From Synchiropus splendidus (taxonomy: Eukaryota; Chordata; Actinopteri; Syngnathiformes; Callionymidae): 64,000 bases of DNA. Positions 10,700 through 23,926 of the stretch are shown here, piece by piece. The stretch is taken from positions 11,657,031 through 11,721,030 of the forward strand of contig NC_071337.1 of assembly GCF_027744825.2 (NCBI RefSeq). Reading direction: 5' to 3'. Below the pieces are notes generated by a model, which was given only the letters and a program-made list of their open reading frames with translations, was not told where the DNA came from and ran no database searches. Position 1 is the first letter of the stretch. Each line of letters begins with the position of its first letter. The position numbers and the translations under genes were made by a program.

Positions 10700-12373
10700 C
10701 TCTCTACGTGGCACCGCCTCCCTCCAAGACGCCTCTGCGACCGACTCATCTGGGAGATTCATTGAGCGGCTCAGCCAGAGAAAAGAAAAGTCTGTGCGGA
10801 ACAGAGTGTTTGAATGAAGCTGATTTATTTCAGGTTATCAGTCAGAGCGGCCGCCAAGTCCAGACAGTCACAGCCACAGAAGTCAGATAGAGAGAAGACG
10901 GTGGAGGAGACAGAACACAGCTGAAACTTACTCGCAGTAGTTAGATCACAGACTAGGTTGAACAATTCTGACGTCTTTTTCATGTTGGATTCTGGTCTCT
11001 GTGCTGGCTTAAAGCGTGGTGTGATCTCTAGGCCGGACGACTGGCGACACTACAAAGTGTTTGTGAGGAAAATGCAAAGTATTTACCAAAGTTGCACTAG
11101 AATCATTCGGAAATGGGCTCAAGTAAGTTGTTTATCAAATATGATCTTTAATTCATGTACACCTGAGCCACTTATTAGGATATTTCTGGCACAAATCGAG
11201 GAATAGACAGTAAGTCATGTCTTCTTATTGAATTCAAATGCTACATAGAAATACTTCAATTCCGCCAAGGAGGTCATGTGATCGTTTGATGGTGATGGTG
11301 GTGGTAAATATTCAATACAAAGGCGTATAGTTATGCATGGAGAGAAGACTTTGAACAACTGAAACTAACCTTTGACCTGGCAACATTTCAGCTCAGTTCT
11401 AACCGGTCCTCAGAGGGCTGAGGCTGTTGCAGGTTTTGTGCTTGACAGGTCCGACCAGTCAATCACCCACAGTTAAAATCAGATGTCTGAACTCTGCAGT
11501 CAGTTGCTTCTCAGTTTGCTGCAGACGATCGAAAACCTGCACCACCCCAACCCTTTGAGGACCGTTTTTTTTTTTTTTTTTTGTAGGTTACTAATGGGGA
11601 AAAGAATTGGACCCAAATAGCTTGACCCTAAATAACTGTGTTTCACCGGAACATTTTTCAGTCCACCAATTCCAGGTGCAGTGTGTTAAACAATGTGATG
11701 GATAACATCAAAGGACTTCCACCTCTAACTTCCAAAATGAAAAGTAAAACATTTGCAAAAGTGTCATGCTGAAAGGAAGGCAGTGACCTTCGGGGAAGTG
11801 GATGGGAGAGAACCGTCCAGAAATGAGAGAGGGCTTTTTATTGGACACAGAGACGCAACGGTCTACACAACGACTCGGCGTTCAATTACATCTGGTGGTG
11901 GTGAAAAGCCAAATGGGCTGCTAAAACCACTCCACTGCCTCTTTGCGCACTCGGATAAGAGGATTACAAGTTCTATCAGCTCTTTGATTCACTCTTCTTG
12001 ACCTCACTGTGTCACTACTGTCAGAGCCAGAATTGGTCAAAGGAGTTTGGCGTGGACAAGGAACGGTGACGTAACATCAGAGCTGCATCTGAATGTGTGA
12101 CATCTGACAAGTTCCCTTCCACTTCCTTTACAGCGCTCCGCTTCCCTTTATTATTCATATTGTTTCCTCATGTTTCCAATTCTTGTTTTTTGCTGGGACA
12201 TTCTTTGCCAGTGGTTCAGTCACAGTCTTTGTGATTCCGATCATTCTATCCAGCTGCAAATAAGCGGGAAACTTAGAGCTGCGTAGCTACTGTCAGGAAT
12301 GTAACCAGCAAATTTGTGTCTGTCCAGTTGGAGGGTGTTCGGTTGAAGAACGCTGCGATGTGAGGAGAGTAAG
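10700..12373. other. Intergenic, nothing recognised
   Basis: Between the rp9 3' end and the MITE at 12374 there is a T-run at 11566-11582 and no open frame resembling a known protein. Confidence 0.5.
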
Positions 12374-12650
12374 TACAAGTAACATCCGACTTACGACCGG
12401 GATCGGTTCCGACCAACCAGTTGAATGCCATTCAAAATGGTATAGGATACACAATGTCAATGTGTTGTGTTTTTAAGCAACTTTTTCTATTGAATATTAT
12501 ATACCAAGCTGTTTACAGCCGTAACTGTCGTACGCGATGCTGGGCTGTTACATGCTGCGGTGCCAGACATTGAATAAAAATGTCTAAATACGTGGTCGTA
12601 AGTACAAATGGACGTAAGTCGAGCAGGTCGTAAGTCGGATGTTACTTGTA
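12374..12650. mobile_element. 277-bp MITE with 25-bp perfect terminal inverted repeats
   Basis: The left end 12374-12398 begins TACAAGTAACATCCGACTTA. It is the exact complement of the right end 12626-12650, which finishes in GTCGGATGTTACTTGTA. The outermost TA on each side may be the duplicated TA target of a Tc1/mariner-like transposase. A second inner inverted pair (ACGTGGTCGTAAGTACAAAT region) gives further fold-back. No coding sequence. Confidence 0.85.
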
Positions 12651-12806
12651 GCGGTGTGCAAGTGAGGCTTCATGAAGCAGTGTCGTCTTTTTCTGCTCTC
12701 AGTTGGTAGTAAAAGTGGAAGTTTGAAGCCAAAGATATTAGAGCGCCATCTAGTGGACTCTGAAAATAAGGACCCAGTTTCATGAAGCCTCAACAGCCTA
12801 TCACTA
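12651..12806. mobile_element. hAT-like MITE, copy D1, carrying a CTCF-like motif
   Basis: AAGTGAGGCTTCATGAAGCAGTGT at the left and TTTCATGAAGCCTCAACAGCCTATCACTA at the right match the ends of the copy at 32055-32238. It abuts the 277-bp MITE directly. Inside is GCGCCATCTAGTGG (minus-strand CCACTAGATGGCGC). Confidence 0.65.
12742..12756 (-). promoter_or_regulatory. CTCF-like motif inside MITE D1
   Basis: On the minus strand the sequence CCACTAGATGGCGCT fits the CTCF core consensus CCASYAGRKGGCRS at every position. Binding cannot be shown from sequence alone. Confidence 0.45.
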
Positions 12807-13311
12807 ATTAAAGAAAGTAAAGTTAGCTTAATGTTAGCTTGTAACTTTCTCACGTGCAGCTCTAACAATATCATCATGACCGTGTGTCCTGCAGAACAGG
12901 TAGGTGCTGACCTAAACTAAGGAAGGAGACCCCCATGGGTCAGAACAGGAATTCACCAAACTTGTCTGCAGGAAATACGTTGTAAATCGTAATGTTGTCA
13001 TTGGTCTGAAACTGTATTATGTTGGAGTCTTGCTACTCTTTTGCTCTTTACTCACTCTGGCTAGGAGCAACAAAAAAAGGCTTTTTTGAGGATTTGAAAA
13101 CCTGGCACTCTGCAGGTGAGAGCGCCCAGGTGGGCCTCAGTGGGAGAAGCGAGGTGGACCGTGGGGCCTTAAGTGGGCTGGAGTTGGGAGTTTCTGTTCT
13201 TTGTTTGTTGATGTTGAATTTCCCCAAAATAAACATCTAATCGAATCTCATTTTGGGACGCGTTTTGTTTTGACTCTGACCCTGACATATGGTGGCAGTA
13301 AACTTGGATGT

Positions 13312-13314
<3 letters not shown>

Positions 13315-13362
<48 letters not shown>
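13315..13362. repeat. (TG)n microsatellite
   Basis: Roughly 24 uninterrupted TG units. Long alternating purine-pyrimidine runs of this type can adopt Z-DNA and are commonly polymorphic. Confidence 0.95.
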
Positions 13363-13367
<5 letters not shown>

Positions 13368-13884
13368 TCAGGTAAGCTGGTTTTCCAACAGGGAATGAAT
13401 TGCCTTTCACTAACATGCCAAATACAGTGTACTATCTCATACTTAAACGCTTAAAAGAGAAAAGCAAGACACATTCATTTTTACTTCATGTGCCCTGGGA
13501 TTTAACCCACAGCTTCCCAAATGTTTTGCAATGAATTGTTTGGTGTAAGCTGAAGTCAGATGAGTGTGTGCGTGTGTGTGGAAGGCTATTAGCGACTAAC
13601 TCATCCTTATTGTCTCTGCTAAGACGGAGCCCAGGCAGCTGGAAGAATTCCTCAAATCCGTCCTCCTGGGAAACTGAGCGACTCATATTCGCTCACTCAT
13701 ATTCGCTGGTGTTGATTTAATATCAGTAAACAGTTGGAATCATTAGAGAAATTAAAAAGAGGCCTGTGGCGCTGCACTGCAGTGTTTTTTGATAACAGTC
13801 ACTCTGTCCTCTGAAGCAAAATCTGAAACTGGAGCAGTGTGTTATTTCAAGGCCACTGTGCAACTGTAGAAGGTCAGAATCAAT

Positions 13885-13913
13885 GTGTGTGTGTGTGTGT
13901 GTGTGCGCGCGCG
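13885..13913. repeat. (TG)n-(CG)n microsatellite
   Basis: About ten TG units pass into GCGCGCGCGC, an alternating purine-pyrimidine tract with Z-DNA potential. Confidence 0.9.
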
Positions 13914-15039
13914 CTAGGTCACATTCAATAATCCTGAATTATTGAAATCTTTGTTCTTGTTTTTCATCTCCTGAGTTGTTGAAGTCAGTGCTTTTCCGTC
14001 GACACATTTTCAATCTACAAGAAAATGATTCAAGTGAATCTTGAAGGTAGCTACATGGGGTCACAAAGGTCAGTGTTCTCGACATAAAAAAACCCAATTA
14101 AAATTGTAGTTAAAAAAATATTTTTCATGAAATGTTTTGTATTGTATTACTAATTCCAAAATTACTAGAAAATTATTTAATTTTTTAATGTTTTTTTGTT
14201 CTGTTTTTTAAACTGCATGTTGCATAATCGAAGGTAAAACTGTTTTTATGGTCCCTGACAGCAGCTCCAGTATATAACGTGGCCCCATCGGACGGTGAAA
14301 TCACCCTCCCCTGGTGAAGAGAACATAAACACCACAACAACTTAATGCACAAACCAGAGCATCAGGAGGAAACATAAGTCTCCTATAATCTTGTCAACGA
14401 TCCACTCGAAGTTTCCACAGTCATTTTTTCCATTCACAGCGCATCTCTCTGCTTTTCAGCGACCACGTACTGGAGCCAAAACATCTCCCAAAACAAGCGC
14501 GTGCCTTGTCAGTGTGTCACAAATCACAGCCAGATGAGAGGCTTTTTAGCAAGCAGCTCACACACCTGCTGAATCTGCCGCTGTTTTCATGAGAGGAACA
14601 TTGCAGCGACATGGCGTTTGAGCTAATGTGAAGGTCAAAATATCAGCTTTGCCTCTTGTTCTGGGGGCTGCAGTCTGGTATGGGTTTGGACGGTGGGAGG
14701 AAATCAGAGCTACTGGAGAAAAAGCTCGGTAACATCATGACAACACACACATATATAGAACCAGGGGATTTTGGGAAGTCAGCAAGTCAATCATTGAGAA
14801 AAAAACGTCATTGTCAAGACGGGTTTCGGGGAGAAAAAAATAGCTTGATGGTGAATGAAAAATGTATTTGTTTTTTGAAGTATTATCATTGAATGACTGG
14901 TTATTTGGGGCAGAATATCGGTGTTGAAGATATTTATGCTGGCCATTTAACTGATTTAATTTATTAGTTTTTTTTCCATAATAATCTACATTTTTTAACT
15001 GAAGGCCCTACACTAGGAGCTACAGTATTTCCACTGTCT

Positions 15040-15242
15040 ATTCCCTTTGAAGTGAGGCGAGTTGGCCCTGCGAGTCGCCTGCAGGCGGCTGACATCAGCC
15101 AGCAGGCGGCAGACAAGAGAAGGAAGTGCGAACATCAGCAGTATGAGCAGAAGGGGGGGGAAGAGAGAGAGATCCACACACTGAAAACACACTAACTCTG
15201 GACATCATCGCGGCGTCGTTGGAGAAGAAAACTCCGCATCAG
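15040..15242 (+). other. elmo1: Probable non-coding first exon of elmo1
   Basis: A GC- and purine-rich segment ends in CTCCGCATCAG followed by GTTTGT, a plausible donor at 15243, at the left edge of a CpG-dense block. The ATG-bearing elmo1 exon at 52784 begins with an acceptor and 60 bases of leader, so at least one upstream non-coding exon must exist; this is the best candidate on the + strand. The left edge is unknown. A short frame from ATG at 15143 ends within 40 bases. Alternative first exons elsewhere are possible. Confidence 0.45.
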
Positions 15243-15670
15243 GTTTGTTAAAGCTCCTTTGATTCCTCTGCCGCTGCGCAGCTGGATCCCGTCGCGTTGG
15301 ATCGCGACGTGGAAGATGCACGTCACTTCTCTGTCTTTTCTTCCACTTCGCTGCAAGTCTTCAGCGGGGAAAAGCGACCTGCCGCGGTTTGCTAGTCAGA
15401 TGAATTGACTCTTAATTCGCGCTGGTGTCTGAGGAGGAGCAGCAAGTTTGAACCCGCAGTCGAGCGTGACGCCTGCGCTGGCTTTGCTCGATGCGATCGT
15501 TGACACACGACGCTTGAGTTTTCCCTCCCTGTCAGTGGCAGATCTGTCGCCGAAAAGCTTTGTGAGCGGGGAGGACGGAGGAAACGGCTCCGCGCCTGCA
15601 GATGGACCGCGGCTGGATCGAGCCGCTCCTCCGCTTTCAATCTGAACGCGACCAACTAATTCTGCGTTGG
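15180..15670. promoter_or_regulatory. CpG-island-like block, likely elmo1 promoter region
   Basis: CpG dinucleotides are dense (GTCGCGTTGGATCGCGACGT, CTGCCGCGG, CTCGATGCGATCG, GACCGCGGCTGGATCGAGCCG), unlike the CpG-poor sequence on both sides. It includes the palindrome-like GTCGCGTTGGATCGCGAC. It lies about 37 kb before the first coding exon of elmo1, reasonable for this gene family with long 5' introns. Confidence 0.55.
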
Positions 15671-18600
15671 AGCTCAAACTTCTCAGTTCGTAATGTGATG
15701 TTGTTTAGATTTATTACGGGCATGATGGAGGTGGATAACTTCTGATGACAACGCATACATTTTATTGTCATTATTTGGCTATATTTTGATATGAATGAAG
15801 GGTTTGAAATGCAGTCGACAGTCGCTGCTCTGCCACTGCTGCAGTGGTCAGTGGCCATCAGAAGTGATCTAACATGGTGTGATGAACTAACGCAGGTGTC
15901 TCTGAACTCATGCATTGGTGACTTCTCCTCCTCTTCTCGGGGGGAAACTGTAAATGTAGTTTCATCCTTCTTGATGAAGTTGCGACCGGTTTTCTTGTCC
16001 AGTGAATCCCCCAGCTCTTCCAAATATTGGCTGCCCCAGGCGTCACCTGCGGCACCAGGAAGGGCCGCACAAGTGCGCAGCTGCTGGTACTTTCTGCTTG
16101 ACTTGGCATCGCTTGTAGCAACAGATATCTGAAGCCACTCTTTTGTTCTTGTGAGATTCTTTGAGTCAGAAGTTTCCTGGTCCAACAAAGAAATGCAAAA
16201 CCTTGTGTTAGTTGAGTGGCGGTTTGTTTTTGCCTGTGACTGTAGGAGGATCTGAAGTCCTGCAATTGTCTGCTTGTTACTTCTTAGTCCCCGGCGGAGC
16301 GTAACTTGCAGTGGCAGGAACAGACCTCAGCATTATGCTGGGGTGTGGCTGAGGTCTCCAGCGCTCTGGTGCGGGTGCTGGTGGTGGCTCTGCTCCTGAG
16401 GGCCAGTTCTGATGGAGGGGCAGTGCATTTACATGCCCTGTTAACCACCAAAGAGGACTCTGTTGTGACGGAAGCGCACGCATGCCTGCATCACCGCGTC
16501 GGCTCCATAATAAACACTGGCCCTTGTGCAAGACTGCCAGGGATCTCTGTCGGCCTCTGTGTGCAGGGACCACCAGCTGCGACTGTGGCGTCTTGAATAT
16601 GCTTTGATTCCAAAAACAACAGTGCAGTACAGCATGTATTACTCTAATACTAATATATGCCTCGGAATACTTGTTTAAGTCCTTGAGGAAATTGGACAAT
16701 ATCCACACCAGAGCTTGTTTATCTGAATAGTTCAGAAAACCACGTTCATTTCTGTTTTGGAAGGAAAGGTTTGCAGATGTGGTTTGGAAACTCAAACTGC
16801 AGTTGACGGCGTAAAGATGCACGAAGTTGGCGGGAAGCCAGGAGGGAATTTGCGGGTACCTTGAGCTGGGCTGCTGAAAGAGCATAACACAACATACTGT
16901 AGGGTTCGCTTTGTGTTGCTGCGGGAATGAAACTTTCATGGAGCTTCGGCTGCCTCTTCGTACGAATGCTGGGACGTCTCTTTCATGCTAGCTTTTCGGC
17001 AATGCTAGCACTGGCTCCGCTTATGAGTTTTTTTTTTAATTTATTTATGTTTTCAATTGTTCATTCATGTCTGAGGATTCTTCAGTGGAGCCCATTGGAA
17101 TGACTGTGAGCATCCTATACTGTGGCAAGAGCTTGAAATAACCCAGGGAGTTATGTCTCCTCCTTATTCATAGGCAGCGAGCTACCGTCATTTCAGACAG
17201 GAGGAAATCTGTGTATTTCATTTATATATTTGTTTGTTTCATACATTTTTTACTTTCACACAGATTTACATGTCATTCGACATTTTATGTGTACATTTTT
17301 TTGTATGTATATTTTGATGTAGTTCATCTGAAGGGAAGGATTTGATCAATCTAAAATGAACAGTACAATGCTTGTGATAGTATTGCCTTGTTAAAATATA
17401 GTCTTTTTTCGTACTGGATGGAGCTGTTCAACCAAAATATATTTTCAAGTTATTTAAACATAGATAGACAAATGAACTCCGTTGGAAGCAGATCCTCCCT
17501 GGCAGACGTTAGAAATGCAGCTTACAGGACACTAGCTCGTAAGAGTAGTACAGCAAAACATTCACTAGCTACTTCCAAAAATGGACAGGGCAGTTGTTGG
17601 GGTCACTTGTTTGCTGATCGGTTGGTTATGTTTGTGAGCAGCTGTTTGTAATAACGTGTATTTCTGCCTCTCTTCTCAAGCCAAGCTAAACTGGCGGTTG
17701 CTTTCAATACTCATGAGCGAGCTCCTGCTAGCATTAGCTTTAGCCTTAGCTGTCTGTTATGACTTGCCGTCGCCATGCTTACTTGAGCGTGGTCTGGATG
17801 ACTGTTGAGCGGACATAAGTGTCGAATGATGAGTTCTCGTGGCGGGTCTGGCCACTCACTGCAAAGCAAAGGGTGACAGTGACTGACTTTCAGATCTTTG
17901 CGGAGATGGAGATGAACAGTAGAGAAGATGAGCTTTACGTAAAGAAGTTGAACCTGGCAATAAAGAAAATCCACTCAGATTGATCTGCACTCCTAGACAT
18001 GATCATTGCCTCTCCCTTAGTCCGACCTTGTGTTTACATGCATTGTAAAATGAATATTTTTCTCGGACAAAGGTGGTAATTGGCTTAACTGATCCTGTCT
18101 TATTCTAGCTACAACCCAGCTTGTCGTCTCTTATTACGAATGTTTTGTTTTTCCTTTCTTCTGGAACCTGTATGCGAACGAATTGCTGACAAAGACATGG
18201 TTTGGCTTGTCAATGAGGCTTAACGGAATGGGAAATGATCTTTGCAGTTATAAGACTATGGCTTAGTCACATGTGTCTCTCTAAACTTTCCTCACGGCTG
18301 GTAAGGCTTCAGTTTCTTTATTCATACACTGGGGCTTGTGTTGTTGTTTCACTCCTTACCGGGAAGTGGTTGCTGAAAAATGAAGCGTTTTGTTCGTGAC
18401 TTTCAGTTGTCTGCAGTGATTGTCCGTCTGCTGCTGTCCTGCCAGGGACTGTTAACCAGTTCAGGTGTCCCCAATACTGAAGTTCAAGTGTCCCCAACGC
18501 TAAGCAGAAGAAAACAGAAGTGCTTATACAGTATAGTCGCTCACTTGTCTTTGAGCCACATTGTTCAGTTTGGTCATGGTCTGTGGTAGTGAACACTTCC

Positions 18601-19867
18601 GTCAGCGAGTTCTCACCATCCTACAACCCATTATCACCCGGGGTCAAACTCGAACCCCTAAAATGGTTGTTTTGAGTTTCACCTCATGTTGTGCTGATTT
18701 GGTCCACATGACCTGTCGGTTAATGCGGAGAGTTGGTGTTCTCACGGAGGCGTTAGCTGGAATTGATTCTGCCCGTAAGTGAAAGCTGGGCAGCTGTCCA
18801 ATCCAGTTCTTATTCGAGAGAAAGAAGAGTAATTTCTCCAACTACCGCAACTTTTATGAGACCGTCTTCCTGAACACGCGGAGCGACGGCTTCACATCTG
18901 TGTTATACAGTAGCTGCATCCAGGTGAAAACACTTTCTGATTCTGCCAAGTGTTTACGCTTCCTCTCCTCTTCTCAAGTGTAATCTCCGTAATTTCGGAG
19001 CCGTGTTTCCCCCTCTGCTCGCGCCCTCCTCCATCCCCGCTGCTTGTTATCTTCCTCTCATTAGCTTCTGCTCCTCCACTTGTTCTCTCCCGCTCGATAT
19101 CTGGCTGTTAAGTTTGCCATCATCTCTTATAAACTTGCAAATGCTGAACACATATTCTCATCCCTTCTGGGAAATGAAAGTATGCAAATATATATTTTTT
19201 TATTCATCTGTTATCTGTCCATCTTAATGAACTCATTTCCGTTGCTTTTTTTCTGCCCAAACCAGAGAGTTTTAGATGTGAAACATGAAAATTTCTCGTC
19301 CATATTCAGTGTTTACGATCTCCTCAGTGTCCTTAAAACGCATCCTGGCATTTTAAATGTTCTTCTGTCGGCTGGCTGTTTACGGTCTGGCAAGCCTGTC
19401 TTCCTGTAGGTCAGATTCATTTGCAGCCCCGGATAAATGCTGCCTTAACATAATTGCTCCCGATGGTATCAAGCGAATTAAAACAGCAGGTATGAAGGTG
19501 CCGTGAGAAGGTGCCAGACTGACAGATCCAAAGTGGGTGGCAGCGATGAGATCTCAGAGGTTTCGCTGATGAATTCCTGCTGACTGCCTTAAGACTCTAT
19601 TAACCGGCAAATTAAGCCAGGGGGACCAACTAGAGACAGAACCAGACTAGGAGGGGGAAATGCAGGGGGAATGAGGGGTTTCTGCCTGAAGTGAAGCTCT
19701 CCTCACTCTGAAGCCGTCCTCAAGCAGTCCATCTCTTCGTATGTCTGGCCGGACCCCTGAAATGCGTGTTTTGAGTTCCGCGAGCAACAGACTTCCATCA
19801 TTATGAGGAAAACAGAAAGATGAAAAACAGGCAGAAAACTGTCATGTTCTCCACCTCCTTGATGCCT
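15671..19867 (+). other. elmo1 intron 1, left part
   Basis: Two relatively long minus-strand open frames (15637-16188, 16277-16939) have no recognisable domain, start context or splice partners and are discussed under findings. Repeated GCTAGCATTAGC-type words near 17725 and 20690 are common in fish DNA. I see nothing else in this stretch. Confidence 0.5.
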
Positions 19868-20540
19868 CAGGTCCCCAACCTTTTTATCACTACGGTCAAC
19901 ACTTGACAATTGGAACGTGGCTGGGGAGGTATGAAGTTGCTACTTTGACCAGTCATATCAGGCCTTTGCATGTTTGTGTGACCGCTAAGACTCTCAAACT
20001 CTTCTCCTCTCGACCAGTGCCCTACCGCGCTCGGACTCTGGTCGCTATGGTAACGTTTAAAATTTCCTTCAAAATTTCATATAGATACACCACAATACCG
20101 AATATAAAGCACATCAAAATTTTAACTCTCCATATTGTTAAATCAATGGGAGCCCTGAGCTTGTTTCTCTGCAACAAGACGGTCCCATTTGGCAGTGACG
20201 GTAGACGACCGCGATAAATCCATATGTACGACGCCTGGTATTGTTTGTTAAGAACGTTCTTCTTCTTGGAAGTCGTCGGCTCTTCTGTCTCTTCACTGAA
20301 CCCTTTACCCTTTGCAAAGAAACAAAAAAGAAACTGTTTCCTACTCATTTTGCGAGCATGTGGTTTAAACTTTGGCTCTCAAGTGACCGAGGCTTAACAC
20401 AGAGAATCCGCTAGCTTATCAAAATAAAAGATCCTTGAGACTCAGATCATACACAAAACGGAAATAAGTAATTATTTCTTGTGCGGTCCGGTACCAATTG
20501 ATCCACGGCCCGGTACCAGTCCCCGGCTTGGGGACCACTC
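19868..20540. mobile_element. hAT-type non-autonomous transposon
   Basis: The left end is CAGGTCCCCAACCTTTTTAT. The right end has CGGCCCGGTACCAGTCCCCGGCTTGGGGACCACT, the usual hAT pairing of CAGG.CCCCAACC with GGTTGGGGACC.CTG. Internal sequence shows no transposase frame. A clear 8-bp target duplication was not found, so the boundaries are approximate. Confidence 0.7.
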
Positions 20541-23500
20541 CCTTAGATGTCACCTGTTTGTTTCGATATTTCTACTTTGTTTAATCTCGTGAGATGTCGT
20601 CTTTAGAAAAAGATATTTTTTCTGATGGCGGTGCGCCACACCCACGCTATATATTACTTTTCACCTTGGTTTTAGATGTGTGCTAGCAAGTCACAGACTC
20701 TTGCTTTTGAAATGAAGTCCGTTTTGCGTGTTAACAACCGAGCTCACCAGTGAGATTGAATATGTGCATGTAAGGGACGCTGCCTCATGTAGTTAACGTT
20801 TGGTTGGCTGGTGGTTTCCCAAAAATGTAAAACATTTTCAGACTAGCTTTGAGTGCAAACCTGTGGCTAAATGTTTGCCGAAGCTAGCTAGCGTATTGGC
20901 AGGGTTAAATAACCAGATTAGCTCATCATCTTTGGACTCGCATGTAACTCACGGTATTTATGAAGCTGTGGGCAGCAATTGTGAATGTCAAGCTGATTTC
21001 ATAAATATTTCACTCAGAACTGGAAAGCCTTTTTCAGCTTGCTAATGAAGGCAGCTCATGCAGCGCTGCTCATTTCTGGGACCAAACTTTGGTTGGCTTT
21101 ACTCACCGAAACTGTCGAAGAAAATGGGAGAGAAACTGAGGGAGGAGATGATGGTCATGTATGTGCTGTTTAAAGTCAGGTAATGTGGTGTGTGCTGCAG
21201 TGTCATGAAGTGATGAATGAGTTTATGCTTCACGGAGTCGGGCTTTTCCTTCAAACTCTCCCGGCTGAGTAAAGCAACCTAGGATGACCCAGAAACTGAT
21301 AGAAGACCCTCTGTGCTGGCTCCCTAGCCGTCACATTCCAGCTGTGGTGGCACCGCAGAGCCGTGCAAACACCGAGGGGTGGGCTGGCCAACTCCGCGCC
21401 TCTGTTTATCCGCGGTATTTAGCCTCTCTGCGCTAAGAAGCTCTAAGCTGGCTAAACGGTCGGAGGGTAAATGGTCTGATGGCCTCCTCTGATATTCCAG
21501 CTGTGTGAGCGGAGAGCAGGCGCCGAGCCGTTGGTGTGCGAGCACTTTTTAGGAACATCCACTCTGGTGGAGTCTGCCAGATTGTTTGCAGCTGCTGCGG
21601 TCCAATCGTAGCGTGTGATTAAAGTCATATTTGTGAATGATTTATGGCGCATACTGGATGGGTGGGAACAAATCTGTAGATTGTGGTTTGAAATGTATTT
21701 TGTGCGTTTTATTTGTGGGACACGGCAGCGAAGAACTTGAACTCTCGGAAGAGTCAATGGCATTTTCAATGGCCAGTTTCTGTCTGTATCAGGTGTCAAG
21801 TCCAAGCACTTTTGACCAGCATATTGACTGTCTTTGGACCAGTTTGCTTCATTCAAACATGCATAAGCAGTTTAGTATGCACATTAAGGTTCACCCTTTT
21901 TTGCTGCATCTGCATATATTCTCCCTAAAAATGTGTTGTCATCACTTTAATGTAGTTGAGTTCAGAAACCTGACTCTTTTGAAGCAGTTTGAATAGGTGA
22001 GTTGTGACTGAAGACTGTTTGAAAAGGGTAGAAATAAAAGGTTATTTAAGGTAATATTTTTATCTATGTTCATTTGTGTATGTTGGATTATGATTTATTC
22101 CATGTATTGTACAAATGTGTGGCTTGATACTGTGCTGGTCCACCTTGCCGAGTGTAAGTACTCCGATAGAGCTGAAGTCAGTGTGACTTCCTCTTCAGGC
22201 TTCACTGAAATATGCCTAAAAACTGTAGGGTTTTCGCTGCATGTAAACAAGTCTACTTTCCCGCCAGGCCCTCAGAATAATGTTCTGCTTTTAAATCTCA
22301 CACCATCAAATATATCATAAGAAGTGGAAACGTCAAAAGAAGCGCATAACACAAAGCATCATGGAGGTGGACATGAACAAGATGACTTTCGGCGAGTTAT
22401 TTACGGAAGTATCTGGGAAAGAAACCTCACAATGACTGACGTCCGTTGCTCATGGAAGTGAAGTTCCACATTCTAGCCAAACATATGAAGATACGGACCG
22501 CTGCTGAATGGAGAGAGATTTACTTCTAAAACTAAAAACTAGTGTTTTTAACATCACCAATGTCAAAACGTTCCCCTCTGCTTTATTGTTTCTCTATTGC
22601 TTCTTGATTGGCTGCATTCCGTTCTCCTTTTTTTTTTTTTTTTTGGCGTACGCCCCAGTACATTTAAAAAAAATCCTGACGGAAACCCTGCATTGATCGT
22701 GGTCTTTGAAGCTATCAAAGAGCAGGGTTATTTCTGTGGGGCGTTGCTTTGTAGCTTTGCCATGATAAAACACTACATGTTAAAAACATTGTAGCACAAC
22801 AACAAGCTCTCTGGCTTATTGGGAGGATTTAACCTTTTTGGAAGTTTGATATCTGGCCGTCTAATCCCACTTCCTAAAGGATAAATGCAGTATTACGTTA
22901 CATGCATTACTTTCCATCGAGCATATCATGTTCGTATAGATCCACTAAAGCCAGCTGGATTCATGTCTGCTCATGATGAACATACATGAGACACATCAAG
23001 ATGAGTCCCTTGTGCTTGACAAGATTATGACTCCCACTTGACTGAAAACACGCACTACGCTAGGGGCTCAAAATCTTAGCATGGCTGCCTCACCTGCCAC
23101 CGTAGTGCTGACGAGAGCCCTGAGTAACAATGTTAAACATTTGCTCCGGAGCCATTGATGTACACATCCGACTGCCGGCTGGAGAGAGATGCACGTGCGC
23201 CGCAGTGACTTCTGAGTTTGAATAAGCCTCCTCACATACCACCTGAAGATAAGCCTCAGAGTTTATCGTCCCCAGATCTGTCGGTTGGTTACTGAAAGCC
23301 CTGTTCTCGATGAGCTCTTCTCTGTTTCTGAAGAAATCCTCCTCATTGGTCAGAAAACTCTCTCTGTATTTACAATGGTATCATTGTTTTTCCTCCATAT
23401 TTTAAGGCAATATAAACAGCCTTGTCTAAGTTTTATCACTTAAGTCGTGTTTATTCTGCGGGGAAAGAACTGAATTAGTGAAGAACTCGACTTATAAACC

Positions 23501-23898
23501 TTTACAGATTTTACCTGCATTGTCACTGCAATACTCATCACGTCGATTGCTTTTTTTAATTCAAGTTTTGTAATTAACTCCAGCGCAAAATCCATCTTTT
23601 ATTGTGTGGTGCATGACAACCAGTAACTGACAAAAGAACCTTTTTTATTCTATGTTTACGACCGACGCACGGCAGGCAATTCTTCTCTTCCATCTGCTTC
23701 TGCTGCGAGTTTTAATTTCACAGAGGAGTTGGTTTATTTCCAGTAAATCACTCGAAGGAGTCGCAAACATTCAAAGATAAACATGCTTCATCAATAATCC
23801 ATGTGTGGAGATTTGGGCGGTGAACCAGTTCTGTCATGATGTTGTGGAGTGTGATGTGCACACCGGTGTCAAGGCCACTCTCTCCCTCTCTCATGAGG

Positions 23899-23926
23899 CA
23901 TCTCTCTCTCTCTCTCTCTCTCTCTT
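23899..23926. repeat. (TC)n microsatellite
   Basis: About 14 uninterrupted TC units, a pure pyrimidine run on the + strand. Confidence 0.9.

Larger units (their letters stand above)
12807..14999. other. Intergenic, microsatellites only
   Basis: This stretch holds a long TG repeat at 13315-13362, a shorter TG/GC repeat at 13885-13913, and T-rich runs near 14100-14220. I see no gene. Confidence 0.6.

Noticed and set aside
18640..18665. B-box-like GGTTCGAGTTT on the minus strand
   Set aside because: No matching A box lies at the expected distance.
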